Source: Prochlorococcus sp. AG-347-L21 (lineage in GTDB: Bacteria > Cyanobacteriota > Cyanobacteriia > PCC-6307 > Cyanobiaceae). From it: a stretch of 64,000 nucleotides of DNA. How positions within the stretch are numbered: position 1 is the first letter of the stretch; each line of letters opens with the position of its first letter. A program made the translations under genes and the position numbers. Under the pieces are notes generated by a model, which was not told the origin of the DNA, searched no databases, and saw only the letters and a list, made by a program, of their open reading frames with translations. The stretch is taken from contig QCCQ01000003.1 of NCBI GenBank assembly GCA_003278875.1, positions 1-64,000 of the forward strand, written 5' to 3'. Below, one piece after another: positions 56,283 through 64,000 of the stretch.

Positions 56283-56624
56283 TTATTCGCAGCAACGTTT
56301 TCTATTTGAGGAATAATCTGTCAAAGAAAATATCCATTCCTTGATCAATAAGAGAGATTCTTTATTCAGGCTGTAGTACACCCATCTACCTTCTTGTCGG
56401 TCTGAGATAAGACCAGCTTCCTTCAATATTTTTATGTGATATGAAATTCTTGATTGAGATAAATTAGTTAATTTCATAATATCGCAAACACAAACTTCTC
56501 CATCCATCATTAGGTCAATTATTTCTAGCCTAAAAGGATCAGAAAATGAAACCATCAACTTAGATATATTTTCTTTTTTTACTTTGCTACTCTCTTTTAA
56601 CAATTTTAAAGTAATTAAATTCAT
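56283..56624 (-). CDS. arsR: ArsR/SmtB-family arsenic-responsive repressor
   Basis: This is a winged-helix repressor with the metalloid motif CVCDI (C45, C47) at the start of the recognition region, as in the ELCVCDL site of ArsR. The HTH is LSQSRISYHIKILKEAGL, and the wing is DRQEGRWVYYSLN. The C-terminus has further Cys (KRCCE) that could add a ligand for As(III). It is divergent from gap1-arsJ, with a perfect operator palindrome between them. It would be released from DNA by arsenite. Confidence 0.9.
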   Translation of the reverse strand: MNLITLKLLKESSKVKKENISKLMVSFSDPFRLEIIDLMMDGEVCVCDIMKLTNLSQSRISYHIKILKEAGLISDRQEGRWVYYSLNKESLLLIKEWIFSLTDYSSNRKRCCE

Positions 56625-56668
56625 TTAAATATAGCTTAAATAAAAAAGATTTCATTAATAAAAATATC

Positions 56669-56698
56669 TTGATACATCAAAATATTTTGATGTATAAT
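56669..56698 (+). promoter_or_regulatory. gap1 promoter with overlapping ArsR operator
   Basis: A 24-bp perfect palindrome (arms ATACATCAAAAT at 56672-56683 and ATTTTGATGTAT at 56684-56695) lies between arsR and gap1. It overlaps a promoter with -35 TTGATA (56669-56674), an 18-base spacer and -10 TATAAT (56693-56698). The 12-2-12-like ATA-N-TAT dyad is typical for the ArsR/SmtB family, so binding would block gap1 transcription. Confidence 0.8.
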
Positions 56699-56721
56699 TT
56701 GGAAAGTTAATTTTCAAGGAA

Positions 56722-57744
56722 ATGAAAATTGGAATTAATGGTTTTGGAAGAATTGGCAGATTAGTTTTTAGAGCATTATGGGATAGAGCTGATATAGAAA
56801 TAACTCACATTAATGAGATAGCAGGAGATTCGAATGCCGCTGCGCATCTACTCGAATTCGATTCAGTCCATGGCAGATGGGGGAAAGACATAAAGGTTAA
56901 AGAAGAAGAAATAATAATTGATGGAAAGAAATTAAACTACACATCTTTTAAAAATTACCTTGATGTTCCTTGGGAAAAATCTTCTGTAGATATTATTTTG
57001 GAATGTACAGGAAAGAATAAAAAGCCAGACAAACTAAATCCATATTTTGATTCTCTAGGGATGAAAAGAGTAATAGTAGCTTGTCCAGTCAAAGGAATTG
57101 TTGCAGAAGCTGAATCACTAAATGTTGTTTATGGCATAAATCAAAGTCTTTATGACCCTTCCAAACATAAATTAGTAACTGCAGCATCCTGCACTACAAA
57201 TTGTTTAGCTCCGATAGTAAAGGTAATTAATGAAAATTTTTCAATTAAGCACGGTGCTATTACAACTATTCACGATGTCACGAACACTCAAGTTCCTGTA
57301 GATTTTTATAAAAGTGATTTGAGGAGAGCAAGAGGATGTATGCAAAGTTTAATACCTACTACCACTGGATCTGCTAAAGCTATCGCTGAGATCTTTCCAA
57401 AATTAAAAGGAAAATTAAATGGACATGCAGTAAGAGTTCCTCTACTTAATGGTTCTTTAACAGATGCGGTTTTTGAATTAAATAAAGAAGTGACAACTGA
57501 ACAAGTAAATTTGGCACTTAAGGAAGCTTCAGAAACTTATTTAAAAGGAATTCTTGGCTACGAAGAAAGGCCTTTAGTTTCTGCAGATTATGTAAATGAC
57601 TCTAGAAGTTCAATAGTTGATAGTTTATCAACGATGGTTGTTAATTCAAATTTATTAAAGATATACGCTTGGTATGACAACGAGTGGGGTTACAGCTGCA
57701 GACTTGCAGATCTTACTGAATATGTAATCAAAAAAGAGATTTAA
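56722..57744 (+). CDS. gap1: Glyceraldehyde-3-phosphate dehydrogenase, arsenic-operon type
   Basis: The NAD-binding motif [13 protein letters not shown] is at 5-17, the catalytic Cys is C157 in SCTTNCLAP and the active-site His lies in the [10 protein letters not shown] segment. The length is 340 aa. In arsJ operons the GAPDH forms 1-arseno-3-phosphoglycerate from arsenate and glyceraldehyde 3-phosphate, which ArsJ exports. The placement 11 bases before arsJ and behind an ArsR operator fits that role better than central glycolysis. Confidence 0.92.
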   Translation: MKIGINGFGRIGRLVFRALWDRADIEITHINEIAGDSNAAAHLLEFDSVHGRWGKDIKVKEEEIIIDGKKLNYTSFKNYLDVPWEKSSVDIILECTGKNKKPDKLNPYFDSLGMKRVIVACPVKGIVAEAESLNVVYGINQSLYDPSKHKLVTAASCTTNCLAPIVKVINENFSIKHGAITTIHDVTNTQVPVDFYKSDLRRARGCMQSLIPTTTGSAKAIAEIFPKLKGKLNGHAVRVPLLNGSLTDAVFELNKEVTTEQVNLALKEASETYLKGILGYEERPLVSADYVNDSRSSIVDSLSTMVVNSNLLKIYAWYDNEWGYSCRLADLTEYVIKKEI

Positions 57745-57755
57745 TTTATGTCTTT

Positions 57756-59015
57756 ATGAAGTTATCTAATATTCAACAATATGGTGTTGTAACAGCAAAC
57801 TATTGGGCGTTTACACTTACTGACGGCGCATTAAGATTATTAGTTGTTGGTCACTTTCATGAACTAGGTTACACAACTCTACAAATTGCTTTACTTTTCC
57901 TTTTTTATGAGTTTTTTGGAATAATTACTAATCTTTATGGTGGCTGGATAGGAGCAAGATATGGATTAAGGCTTACTTTATGGATTGGGACTATCCTGCA
58001 AATCATCGCTCTTTTTATGCTTATTCCAGTTAAGGAAGATTGGCCAGTAATTTTTAGTGTCGCATACGTAATGGTTGCTCAAGCAGTTAGTGGGATAGCA
58101 AAAGATTTAAACAAAATGAGTGCTAAAAGTGCAGTTAAGACAGTAGTTCCAGAGGCAAATGATGGCAATGATACTGGCCAAAAACAACTTTTTAAATGGG
58201 TTGCTATTTTAACTGGATCTAAAAATGCTCTTAAGGGAGTTGGTTTTTTCTTGGGTGGACTTTTATATAAGTTATTTGGATTCAATAATGCTGTAGGAAT
58301 TATGGGTTTTGGACTCTGCTTAGCCTTTTTATTGACATTAATTTTGCCTAGAGAAATTGGAAAGATGAAAACCAAACCAGCTTTTAATGATCTTTTTTCA
58401 AAATCAAATGCAATAAATATTCTTTCAGCAGCAAGATTCTTTCTTTTTGGAGCAAGAGATGTTTGGTTTGTTGTAGCTCTTCCAGTATTCCTAGATATGG
58501 CATTTGGTTGGGACTACATGGAAATAGGATTATTTCTTGGGGCTTGGGTAATAGGTTATGGAATTGTTCAGGCTTCGGCTCCAGCAATTAGAAAGATGTG
58601 GGGCCAGAAAGAAAGTCCAGATCGTAAAGCTATCCAATTTTGGAGTGCCGTATTAATGGTCATACCATCTTTGATAGGAGTCGCATTATGGAGAGAAAGT
58701 TCTCCATCTATAGCAATAATTTTAGGACTTACTATTTTTGGATTTGTTTTTGCAATGAATTCCTCTACACATTCTTATATGATTTTGGCCTACTCTGATA
58801 ATGAAAAAGTCAGTTTAAATGTTGGCTTCTATTACATGGCAAATGCTGCTGGAAGACTAATTGGAACATTACTCTCTGGCTTATTATTTATGATTGGAAG
58901 AAATCCAAGTATTGGTCTTCAATTTTGTCTTTATTTTTCATCACTTTTAATATTCTTATCTTGGATTTCGAGTCTTAAATTACCATCAATCAAACAAAGC
59001 TTATCATCACCATAA
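57756..59015 (+). CDS. arsJ: Organoarsenical efflux MFS permease ArsJ
   Basis: A 12-helix major facilitator protein of 419 aa. The N-terminus (VVTANYWAFTLTDGALRLLV) and the GGWIGARYGLRLTLW loop resemble ArsJ, which exports 1-arseno-3-phosphoglycerate and so removes arsenate from the cell. Genetic linkage to gap1 and arsR supports this strongly. It is followed after 30 bases by chrA. Confidence 0.88.
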   Translation: MKLSNIQQYGVVTANYWAFTLTDGALRLLVVGHFHELGYTTLQIALLFLFYEFFGIITNLYGGWIGARYGLRLTLWIGTILQIIALFMLIPVKEDWPVIFSVAYVMVAQAVSGIAKDLNKMSAKSAVKTVVPEANDGNDTGQKQLFKWVAILTGSKNALKGVGFFLGGLLYKLFGFNNAVGIMGFGLCLAFLLTLILPREIGKMKTKPAFNDLFSKSNAINILSAARFFLFGARDVWFVVALPVFLDMAFGWDYMEIGLFLGAWVIGYGIVQASAPAIRKMWGQKESPDRKAIQFWSAVLMVIPSLIGVALWRESSPSIAIILGLTIFGFVFAMNSSTHSYMILAYSDNEKVSLNVGFYYMANAAGRLIGTLLSGLLFMIGRNPSIGLQFCLYFSSLLIFLSWISSLKLPSIKQSLSSP

Positions 59016-59045
59016 AAACTAATTTTTAGAAATTAGAATATTTAA

Positions 59046-60272
59046 ATGGCAAAAATATCTTTAATTGAACTTGCAAAAATTTTTCTTAAAATTGGTATTT
59101 TCAGTTTTGGAGGACCATATGCGCATATTTCTTTATTCGAAGATGAACTTAAAAATAATAAAAAATTGATCTCAAGCCAATCTTTTGAAAAAGGTATTGG
59201 TTTATGTCAATTGCTTCCAGGGCCAATATCCACTCAATTAGCAATATATATAGGTCTTAAAATTAATGGTTATCTTGGTGGATTGATATCCGGTATATGT
59301 TTCATTATCCCAGGATTCATTTCGGTATTAGTTCTTAGCTTTTTTTGGCAAATTTATTCTGGATCAAAATTTCTAACTGATTTAATTTATTTTAATCCTC
59401 CTATTATTGCAGGAATAATTTTTTCATTTTCATTAGTTCTTTTAAAAAAAAGATTAAAGTTAGATCGAGTATTATTCTCTAGCTCAATCTTATTTCTACT
59501 TATATTTGCAAAATATAATAGTATTCAATTTCCACTCATAACAATTTTTAGTATTGCAGGTTTGATAAATATTTTCTTACAGAAATGGAAAAATATTTTT
59601 TATAGCTTGGTTCCTTTATCTATATTTTCAACAACCTCATTTTTGAGTAGTACACTCTTTCTAGATATTTTTAAGTTCTATAATTTTTTGAAGGACTCTA
59701 TAAACTCAAAGTTTTTAATAGATTATCTTAATCTGTTTTTTTTCTTTTTCAAATCAGGACTTTTTATTTTTGGAGGTGGATTAGTAATTATTCCTTTAAT
59801 GAGTGATTATGTTGTCTCACAAGGATGGTTAACAAATAATGAATTCATAGATGGGATAATGATTGGCCAGATAACACCTGGTCCTGTCTTATTAACTACA
59901 AGTTTTATTGGATACAAAGCTGGGTTTTCGATCGGAGGAATAAATGAAGCTTTAAAGTATTCATTTATATCAACCTTTGCAATTTTTTTACCAAGTTTTT
60001 TATTGATTTTTGTCTTTGGAAAAGGTTTTATAAAAAACAGAATTAAATCGATTAATTACTTTATCGAAGGAGTAATCAATACAATTCCAGGAGCAGTTAT
60101 TTTCTCTGGCTTTAATTTAATTGAAGATAGTTTTTCATCAAAATTTTTTTTAATTAGCTCTATTTTTATAGTTTTAATATCCACACTATTATCTTTTTAT
60201 AAAATAGTTCCAACCTACATACTTATTCTTTTTTCTTTAATATTAGGTTTATCAAAATATTTGTTTGCATAA
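59046..60272 (+). CDS. chrA: Chromate transporter family protein (ChrA)
   Basis: This two-domain CHR-superfamily protein has the duplicated signature: [17 protein letters not shown] with [15 protein letters not shown] in the N-terminal half and [14 protein letters not shown] with [16 protein letters not shown] in the C-terminal half. ChrA exports chromate in resistant bacteria; other CHR proteins may carry sulfate or other anions. The position after gap1-arsJ in an ArsR-controlled unit suggests an oxyanion substrate of some kind. A strong hairpin follows its stop. Confidence 0.88.
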   Translation: MAKISLIELAKIFLKIGIFSFGGPYAHISLFEDELKNNKKLISSQSFEKGIGLCQLLPGPISTQLAIYIGLKINGYLGGLISGICFIIPGFISVLVLSFFWQIYSGSKFLTDLIYFNPPIIAGIIFSFSLVLLKKRLKLDRVLFSSSILFLLIFAKYNSIQFPLITIFSIAGLINIFLQKWKNIFYSLVPLSIFSTTSFLSSTLFLDIFKFYNFLKDSINSKFLIDYLNLFFFFFKSGLFIFGGGLVIIPLMSDYVVSQGWLTNNEFIDGIMIGQITPGPVLLTTSFIGYKAGFSIGGINEALKYSFISTFAIFLPSFLLIFVFGKGFIKNRIKSINYFIEGVINTIPGAVIFSGFNLIEDSFSSKFFLISSIFIVLISTLLSFYKIVPTYILILFSLILGLSKYLFA

Positions 60273-60273
60273 A

Positions 60274-60300
60274 AAAAGGAGGAAATAAATTCCTCCTTTT
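60274..60300 (-). terminator. Bidirectional hairpin terminator between chrA and pstS
   Basis: AAAAGGAGGA (60274-60283) and TCCTCCTTTT (60291-60300) form a 10-bp stem with a 7-base loop. Reading on the minus strand (pstS direction) it ends in seven T; on the plus strand in four T. It lies between the convergent stops of chrA and pstS, so it probably ends both transcripts. Confidence 0.8.
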
Positions 60301-60317
60301 AAATATTGTCTTACGGT

Positions 60318-61313
60318 TTATTTACCGATTCTTTTTACCGCAGCTCTTGACTTCTCAAGAATATCTCCTTTTAAGGGGACAAATCCAAGTGCTGGGGCTT
60401 TATCTTGATACTCATCACTTAACAATGTATTAAAGGTTTGTTTAATAGCTTTAGTATTTCTACCATTACCTTCTTCATAAGCAAGTATCCATGTTAATGA
60501 AGCTATAGGATATGCTCCTTTTGCTATTGGATTAGGATTTTTACCAGCAAGATTTTCATCTAAAGTAATACCATTAAGAGCTTTAGCTCCTGCCTTAACA
60601 GTAGGCTTTACATATTCTCCAGAAAGATTCTGAAGTGCAGCAGCTTTAACATTACCTTTTATATAAGACTGGTTAACATAACCAATTGCACCAGGAGTAT
60701 TTTGTATAACTCCAGCGACTCCTGAATTTCCTTTTGCTCCAACACCTGAAGGCCACTTAACAGACTTACCTGTGCCTAATGTCCAGGTTTTTGAAAAAGC
60801 TTCCATAGAGTTTGTAAAAGCTTTAGTTGTGCCTGATCCGTCAGAACGATGAGCCCAAGTTAATTTACCTGGCTTGCAACCAACTTCTTTCCAATCCTTG
60901 ATCATACCCATAGCAACTTGCACAGCTTGTTCTTGTGAAAGTTTTAAGTCGCAATCGTAGTTATATCCAAAAGCAATTGTGCCCCCAACCATAGGTATCT
61001 GAACTAAACCTCTTGTTACTTTTGCAATATCTTTAGCCTTCATAGGGTCATCAGAAGCACCAAAATTTACAGTCTGATCAATAAATGCTTTTCTTCCAGA
61101 ACCTGAACCAACAGCTTGGTAGTTTACTCTTGGACCACCTGAAGTGGCTAAATCTTTGAACCAACGAGTATAAATTTTGGCAGGGAATGATGCTCCAGCG
61201 CCACTTAATCTTGTTTTAGCAGAAACACTTGTGCTAGGAACACTTGTACCAGCAGTAATGACTAGTGCAGAAGTGAAAACCAAAGCTTTCTTAGCTATGT
61301 GCATAGTTGTCAT
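60318..61313 (-). CDS. pstS: Phosphate-binding protein of the Pst transporter
   Basis: PstS captures phosphate in the periplasm for PstCAB. It has a signal peptide (about 1-33, ALVFTSALVITAGTSVPSTS). The GAGASFPAKIYTRWF opening, RSDGSGTTKAFTN phosphate loop and GVAGVIQNTPGAIGYV block follow. The length is 331 aa. An alternative start is the ATG four codons in (MHIAKK). Pho-box-like repeats lie 86-115 bases upstream. Pst also takes up arsenate to some degree, which explains the arsenic genes beside it. Confidence 0.96.
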   Translation of the reverse strand: MTTMHIAKKALVFTSALVITAGTSVPSTSVSAKTRLSGAGASFPAKIYTRWFKDLATSGGPRVNYQAVGSGSGRKAFIDQTVNFGASDDPMKAKDIAKVTRGLVQIPMVGGTIAFGYNYDCDLKLSQEQAVQVAMGMIKDWKEVGCKPGKLTWAHRSDGSGTTKAFTNSMEAFSKTWTLGTGKSVKWPSGVGAKGNSGVAGVIQNTPGAIGYVNQSYIKGNVKAAALQNLSGEYVKPTVKAGAKALNGITLDENLAGKNPNPIAKGAYPIASLTWILAYEEGNGRNTKAIKQTFNTLLSDEYQDKAPALGFVPLKGDILEKSRAAVKRIGK

Positions 61314-61398
61314 GATTAATGGAGGACTTCACATTTATAGCATTGAATTTGTACATAAATAATTTTTAAAGAAAAGTTTATCTTTTAATTAATTAGTT

Positions 61399-61428
61399 CT
61401 TAACCCTCTCTTAAACTAAATCTTGATT
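61399..61428 (+). promoter_or_regulatory. Putative Pho box, pstS-proximal
   Basis: Direct repeats at 11-base spacing read CTTAACCC (61399-61406), CTTAAACT (61410-61417) and TCTTGATT (61421-61428) on the plus strand. The first two match the cyanobacterial Pho-box pattern well. They lie 86-115 bases upstream of pstS but are oriented towards the porin, so either gene could be the target. Confidence 0.5.
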
Positions 61429-61530
61429 AAATCTTTTTTTGTTTTGTTTTAAAAATATTTAAAAATAAAATTAGATTAATTTTTAACTTTTTGCATAAAA
61501 ATCTCGAAATGTGTGTCCATTTTATTTTTA

Positions 61531-61549
61531 AATTTAAGAGAAGTTTAAG
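61531..61549 (-). promoter_or_regulatory. Second Pho-box-like repeat pair, pstS-oriented
   Basis: On the minus strand CTTAAACT (61549-61542) and CTTAAATT (61538-61531) are repeats 11 bases apart. They point towards pstS but lie about 220 bases upstream of it. The 326-base gap between pstS and the porin thus contains three such pairs and no gene. Confidence 0.4.
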
Positions 61550-61580
61550 GTCTATTTAAATTTTTCTTTTGACTTTATTT

Positions 61581-61626
61581 CTTACCCGTTTCTTAACCTT
61601 AATTCGTTCAAATATGTATGGATAAT
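61581..61626 (+). promoter_or_regulatory. Putative Pho box and -10 of the porin promoter
   Basis: CTTACCCG (61581-61588), CTTAACCT (61592-61599) and the weak TTCGTTCA (61603-61610) are spaced by 11 bases on the plus strand. A GATAAT -10 hexamer follows at 61621-61626, and the porin ATG is at 61652. Spacing and orientation match a PhoB-activated promoter with no -35 element. Confidence 0.55.
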
Positions 61627-61651
61627 TATCCATTTTTACGTGTTGAGGTTC

Positions 61652-63001
61652 ATGAAACTTTTTCAAAAATTAATTGCTGCTCCTGCCATCATTTCTTTAG
61701 CATCAGGTTTCGCAGTAAACGCAACTGAGATCAATTCAACAGATCTTAGTGATTATTCAAACTCCAACGATTTAGTATCTTTAGTTGATTTTAAATCAGA
61801 TACTTTATTCCCTGGAGATTGGGCTTACGATTCATTAAAGAATCTTACAAATAGTTCAAAATTCAATGGAAACTCGGTCTCTCGTTTAGAAGCTGCTGCT
61901 GAATTAAGCAATCTAATTGCAGGCGGCGAAGGTTTAATGAATGGAGCTGCAATAGACAGACTAAGTGATGAGCTTGGTTCTGAGTTGGCAATTATGAAAG
62001 GAAGAGTGGATGGCCTCGAATCTCGTGTAAATACCATCGAAGCTGGAAGTTTTTCTGATACAGCTACTGTATCATTCAAAGCTCAGATGGCAATCGGTGC
62101 TGTTGATGGTAAAGGTCTTTCAAGTGGGATAACTGATGGTGACGAGGCTGTTAATTTCCAGTACACTTTTGATACAAAAATAAAAACTAGTTTTACTGGT
62201 GAGGATTCATTAACAGTAGCTATTGATTCTGGTAATGGAGCTTCTGGTAATCCAGTTGATGAATTCGGCCTTAACAACACAGCCGACGCGCTAAAAGTTG
62301 ATGGTGTTGCATACAAATTTCCTGTTGGAGATAAGTTGACTGTTCTAGTTTCTGACGGGGTAGACGGTAGTAAAATATTCACAACAGCATGTGCTTATGG
62401 TGGACCATCTGACACTCTTGATGATTGTGGTAATGTAAACGCCAATATCGATAATGCTGGTGCTAGTGCCATGGCAGAATATGACATTGGTAATGGCTTT
62501 ACTGCTGCTGTTGGTTATGCAGGTAGTGAAACAGGTCTAATGACTAAGTCAAATGATGACGCTTGGGCTGCTAATTTAGCTTATACTGGTGATAACTACG
62601 GCCTTTCTGTAACTTACGGAGTAGTAGAAGATGGTATTGATAATGATACCTACACAGCATTAAATGGTTTTTATTCATTTGATAACGGTTTAAACATCAG
62701 TGCTGGTTATGAAGTCGGTGATAAAGATAATGAGGGAGCAAACACTGACGAAACAGAAGCTTACTTCATCGGAATTAACGGTGAAGTTGGACCAGGTGAA
62801 TTAGGTGCTGCTTTAGGCACTAATGGATCTATGTCAGAAGTTGGTGGTACTATGACTGAAGAGTTGATGTATGAAGCATACTATTCATATCCATTAAATG
62901 ATGGTATGACTGTTACTCCTCTTGTATTCATTAAGGAGCAAGCCACAGCTGGCACTCCAGATCAAACTGGTGTTATGGTTAAAACAACATTTAAGTTCTA
63001 A
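61652..63001 (+). CDS. Outer-membrane porin with S-layer-homology domain (phosphate-cluster type)
   Basis: This is a cyanobacterial porin: signal peptide (MKLFQKLIAAPAIISLASGF), an SLH domain (about 45-95, LFPGDWAYDSLKNLTNSSKF) that ties it to peptidoglycan, a coiled coil (about 105-130), then a beta-barrel ending in the terminal F of VKTTFKF. I chose ATG 61652, since the signal peptide starts there; a GTG at 61640 is also in frame. The barrel is acidic (many Asp/Glu). Its place next to pstS and its Pho-box-like promoter point to phosphate-stress expression, as for the porin PhoE in Prochlorococcus. A terminator follows. Confidence 0.88.
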   Translation: MKLFQKLIAAPAIISLASGFAVNATEINSTDLSDYSNSNDLVSLVDFKSDTLFPGDWAYDSLKNLTNSSKFNGNSVSRLEAAAELSNLIAGGEGLMNGAAIDRLSDELGSELAIMKGRVDGLESRVNTIEAGSFSDTATVSFKAQMAIGAVDGKGLSSGITDGDEAVNFQYTFDTKIKTSFTGEDSLTVAIDSGNGASGNPVDEFGLNNTADALKVDGVAYKFPVGDKLTVLVSDGVDGSKIFTTACAYGGPSDTLDDCGNVNANIDNAGASAMAEYDIGNGFTAAVGYAGSETGLMTKSNDDAWAANLAYTGDNYGLSVTYGVVEDGIDNDTYTALNGFYSFDNGLNISAGYEVGDKDNEGANTDETEAYFIGINGEVGPGELGAALGTNGSMSEVGGTMTEELMYEAYYSYPLNDGMTVTPLVFIKEQATAGTPDQTGVMVKTTFKF

Positions 63002-63034
63002 ATTAAAATTTAATTTAGCAATCTTACACACATC

Positions 63035-63065
63035 AAAAAGACCTGCTAGATACAGGTCTTTTTTT
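63035..63065 (+). terminator. Intrinsic terminator of the porin gene
   Basis: AAAAAGACCTG (63035-63045) pairs with CAGGTCTTTTT around a 7-base loop, followed by a T-run to 63065. It lies 34 bases after the porin stop and 27 bases before the convergent histidine kinase stop. Confidence 0.88.
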
Positions 63066-63091
63066 CTTGCCTTTAAGAACTTAAATTTTTC

Positions 63092-64000
63092 TTATAAATC
63101 TGTATTAAGACACGGAAAGATGGTTTCAACAATCGCTCCACCATCTTTATGATTAAAAGCCTTTATAAAACCTTTATTGTTATTGATTATTTTTTTTGTT
63201 ATTGAAAGACCTAAACCACTACCACTTTTCTTAAATTTAGTCCTTGATGGATCCCCGCGATAAAAACGAGAAAAAATATCATTATATTCATTTTCTTCTA
63301 ATCCAATACCTTTATCCCTCACTCTTATAACAACAGAGCTATCTCTCTTAAAAATTTCAATTTGTATTTCCTCATTCGTTGGGGAGTAACGTATAGAGTT
63401 ATCCAAAATATTTATAAATGCTCTCTTTAAATTTTCAATATCACCAGAAATATAATATTTTGTTGGTATAAATAAATTTATTTTTATATTTTTTTTATCT
63501 GCAAGCGGTTTTAAGGTTTGCCAAGATTCCATTACCAAATCTGAAATAGATATTTTTTTATTTTTATTAAAAGATTCGCTACTTTCTAACTTGGAAAGCT
63601 CTAAAGTCTCTTCGGCCATTTTTCGCAATCTTTTTGACTCTTTCTTAAGCCTTTTAACAAGATACCTATCCTTTTTTGATACTACTGCTTCCAGTCTTTC
63701 CCCAATTAAAATAAGAGATGTAAGAGGGGTTTTCAGTTCATGAGACACATCATTAATTAATTGATTTTGTCGTTTTTTTATGGATTCAATTGATAATTTA
63801 CTTTCCAACAATATTAAATAATTCTTTTTACTTCCTCTAACAATATTTGCCAAAATGGGTTCTCCTGCAATGGTGAAGTCAAGGCTGACTGGGAAATCTT
63901 TTTTTCTTGAGTACAGCATTTTATTTCTCGGTACTTCAAGCTCATTGATATCATTAATTGCTTTTCCAATTACATCTTTATATTTAATAAACCTAAGAAG
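63092..64000 (-). CDS. phoR: PhoR-like sensor histidine kinase, C-terminal part (cut by right edge)
   Basis: The dimerisation/phosphorylation box NDVSHELKTPLTSLILIGER (phospho-acceptor His in SHELKTP), N-box NILDNSIRYSP, G1 RVRDKGIGL, F-box FSRFYRG and G2 GSGLGLSI are all present. The frame remains open beyond the first ATG (63919) to the window edge, with PAS-like sequence (RFIKYKDVIGKAI), so the N-terminus is missing. Clustering with pst genes indicates the phosphate sensor kinase, whose partner phoB should lie outside the window. Confidence 0.88.
   Translation of the reverse strand, partial: LLRFIKYKDVIGKAINDINELEVPRNKMLYSRKKDFPVSLDFTIAGEPILANIVRGSKKNYLILLESKLSIESIKKRQNQLINDVSHELKTPLTSLILIGERLEAVVSKKDRYLVKRLKKESKRLRKMAEETLELSKLESSESFNKNKKISISDLVMESWQTLKPLADKKNIKINLFIPTKYYISGDIENLKRAFINILDNSIRYSPTNEEIQIEIFKRDSSVVIRVRDKGIGLEENEYNDIFSRFYRGDPSRTKFKKSGSGLGLSITKKIINNNKGFIKAFNHKDGGAIVETIFPCLNTDL

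Noticed and set aside
56722..57744. gap as a purely glycolytic enzyme
   Set aside because: The ArsR operator and arsJ linkage fit the arsenate-export role better, though catalysis of glycolysis is not excluded.

Overview
The window looks like a chromosomal segment of a high-light-type Prochlorococcus, a marine picocyanobacterium. Base composition is very AT-rich, genes are tightly packed, and oxygenic-phototroph genes occur throughout: petN (cytochrome b6f), chlP (geranylgeranyl reductase), pcyA (phycocyanobilin synthesis), thf1/psb29, ccsA, sipA, a class II fructose/sedoheptulose bisphosphatase, glgC and a DevBCA-type exporter. No rRNA, tRNA, insertion sequence, prophage or CRISPR array was seen. 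The species call rests on gene content and protein character, not on a database search. The exact ecotype cannot be fixed from this sequence alone.

Region 1 (1-38.6 kb) is core metabolism and housekeeping. It opens with a CobW-type metal chaperone and a lumenal-type pentapeptide protein. Next is a divergent uracil phosphoribosyltransferase-like gene broken by an in-frame stop, then ilvD. A carbon block on the minus strand follows: pgl-gnd, glgC, and glpX-hemA. Then come rpe, ccsA, lptB, typA, two peptidoglycan D,D-peptidases, chlP, glyS, sir, recG and rpsB-tsf. The rpsB leader can fold as an H-type pseudoknot. The block ends with devBCA behind pcyA, a pair of M16 peptidases, sipA, ftsH, clpP and thf1.

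Region 2 (39.2-46.2 kb) holds petN, overlapped by a small membrane ORF, and then a run of small, mostly unrecognised genes of 30-140 codons. These include a lipoprotein, a ribbon-helix-helix protein, a DUF2130/RmuC-like putative nuclease and a free-standing IF2_N domain protein. Several of these genes are too short for routine ORF calling and were read directly from the sequence.

Region 3 (46.2-52.0 kb) is a compact four-gene DNA-repair operon: an MBL/beta-CASP exonuclease, an ATP-dependent DNA ligase, an Lhr-Core-like DEXH helicase and a metallophosphoesterase. The genes overlap or are separated by only 0-2 bases. A 26-bp perfect palindrome and a structured possible small-RNA region lie just downstream.

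Region 4 (53.2-64 kb) is a phosphate-stress cluster: pstCAB, pstS, a porin, and a PhoR-like histidine kinase that runs off the right edge. Enclosed in it is an arsenate-detoxification module: arsR diverging from gap1-arsJ-chrA, with a perfect operator palindrome over the gap1 promoter. Arsenate is a phosphate analogue that enters through Pst. GAPDH can make 1-arseno-3-phosphoglycerate and ArsJ exports it, so the two modules fit together functionally. 11-bp-spaced direct repeats resembling cyanobacterial Pho boxes lie upstream of pstC, of an unknown 68-codon membrane protein, of pstS and of the porin.
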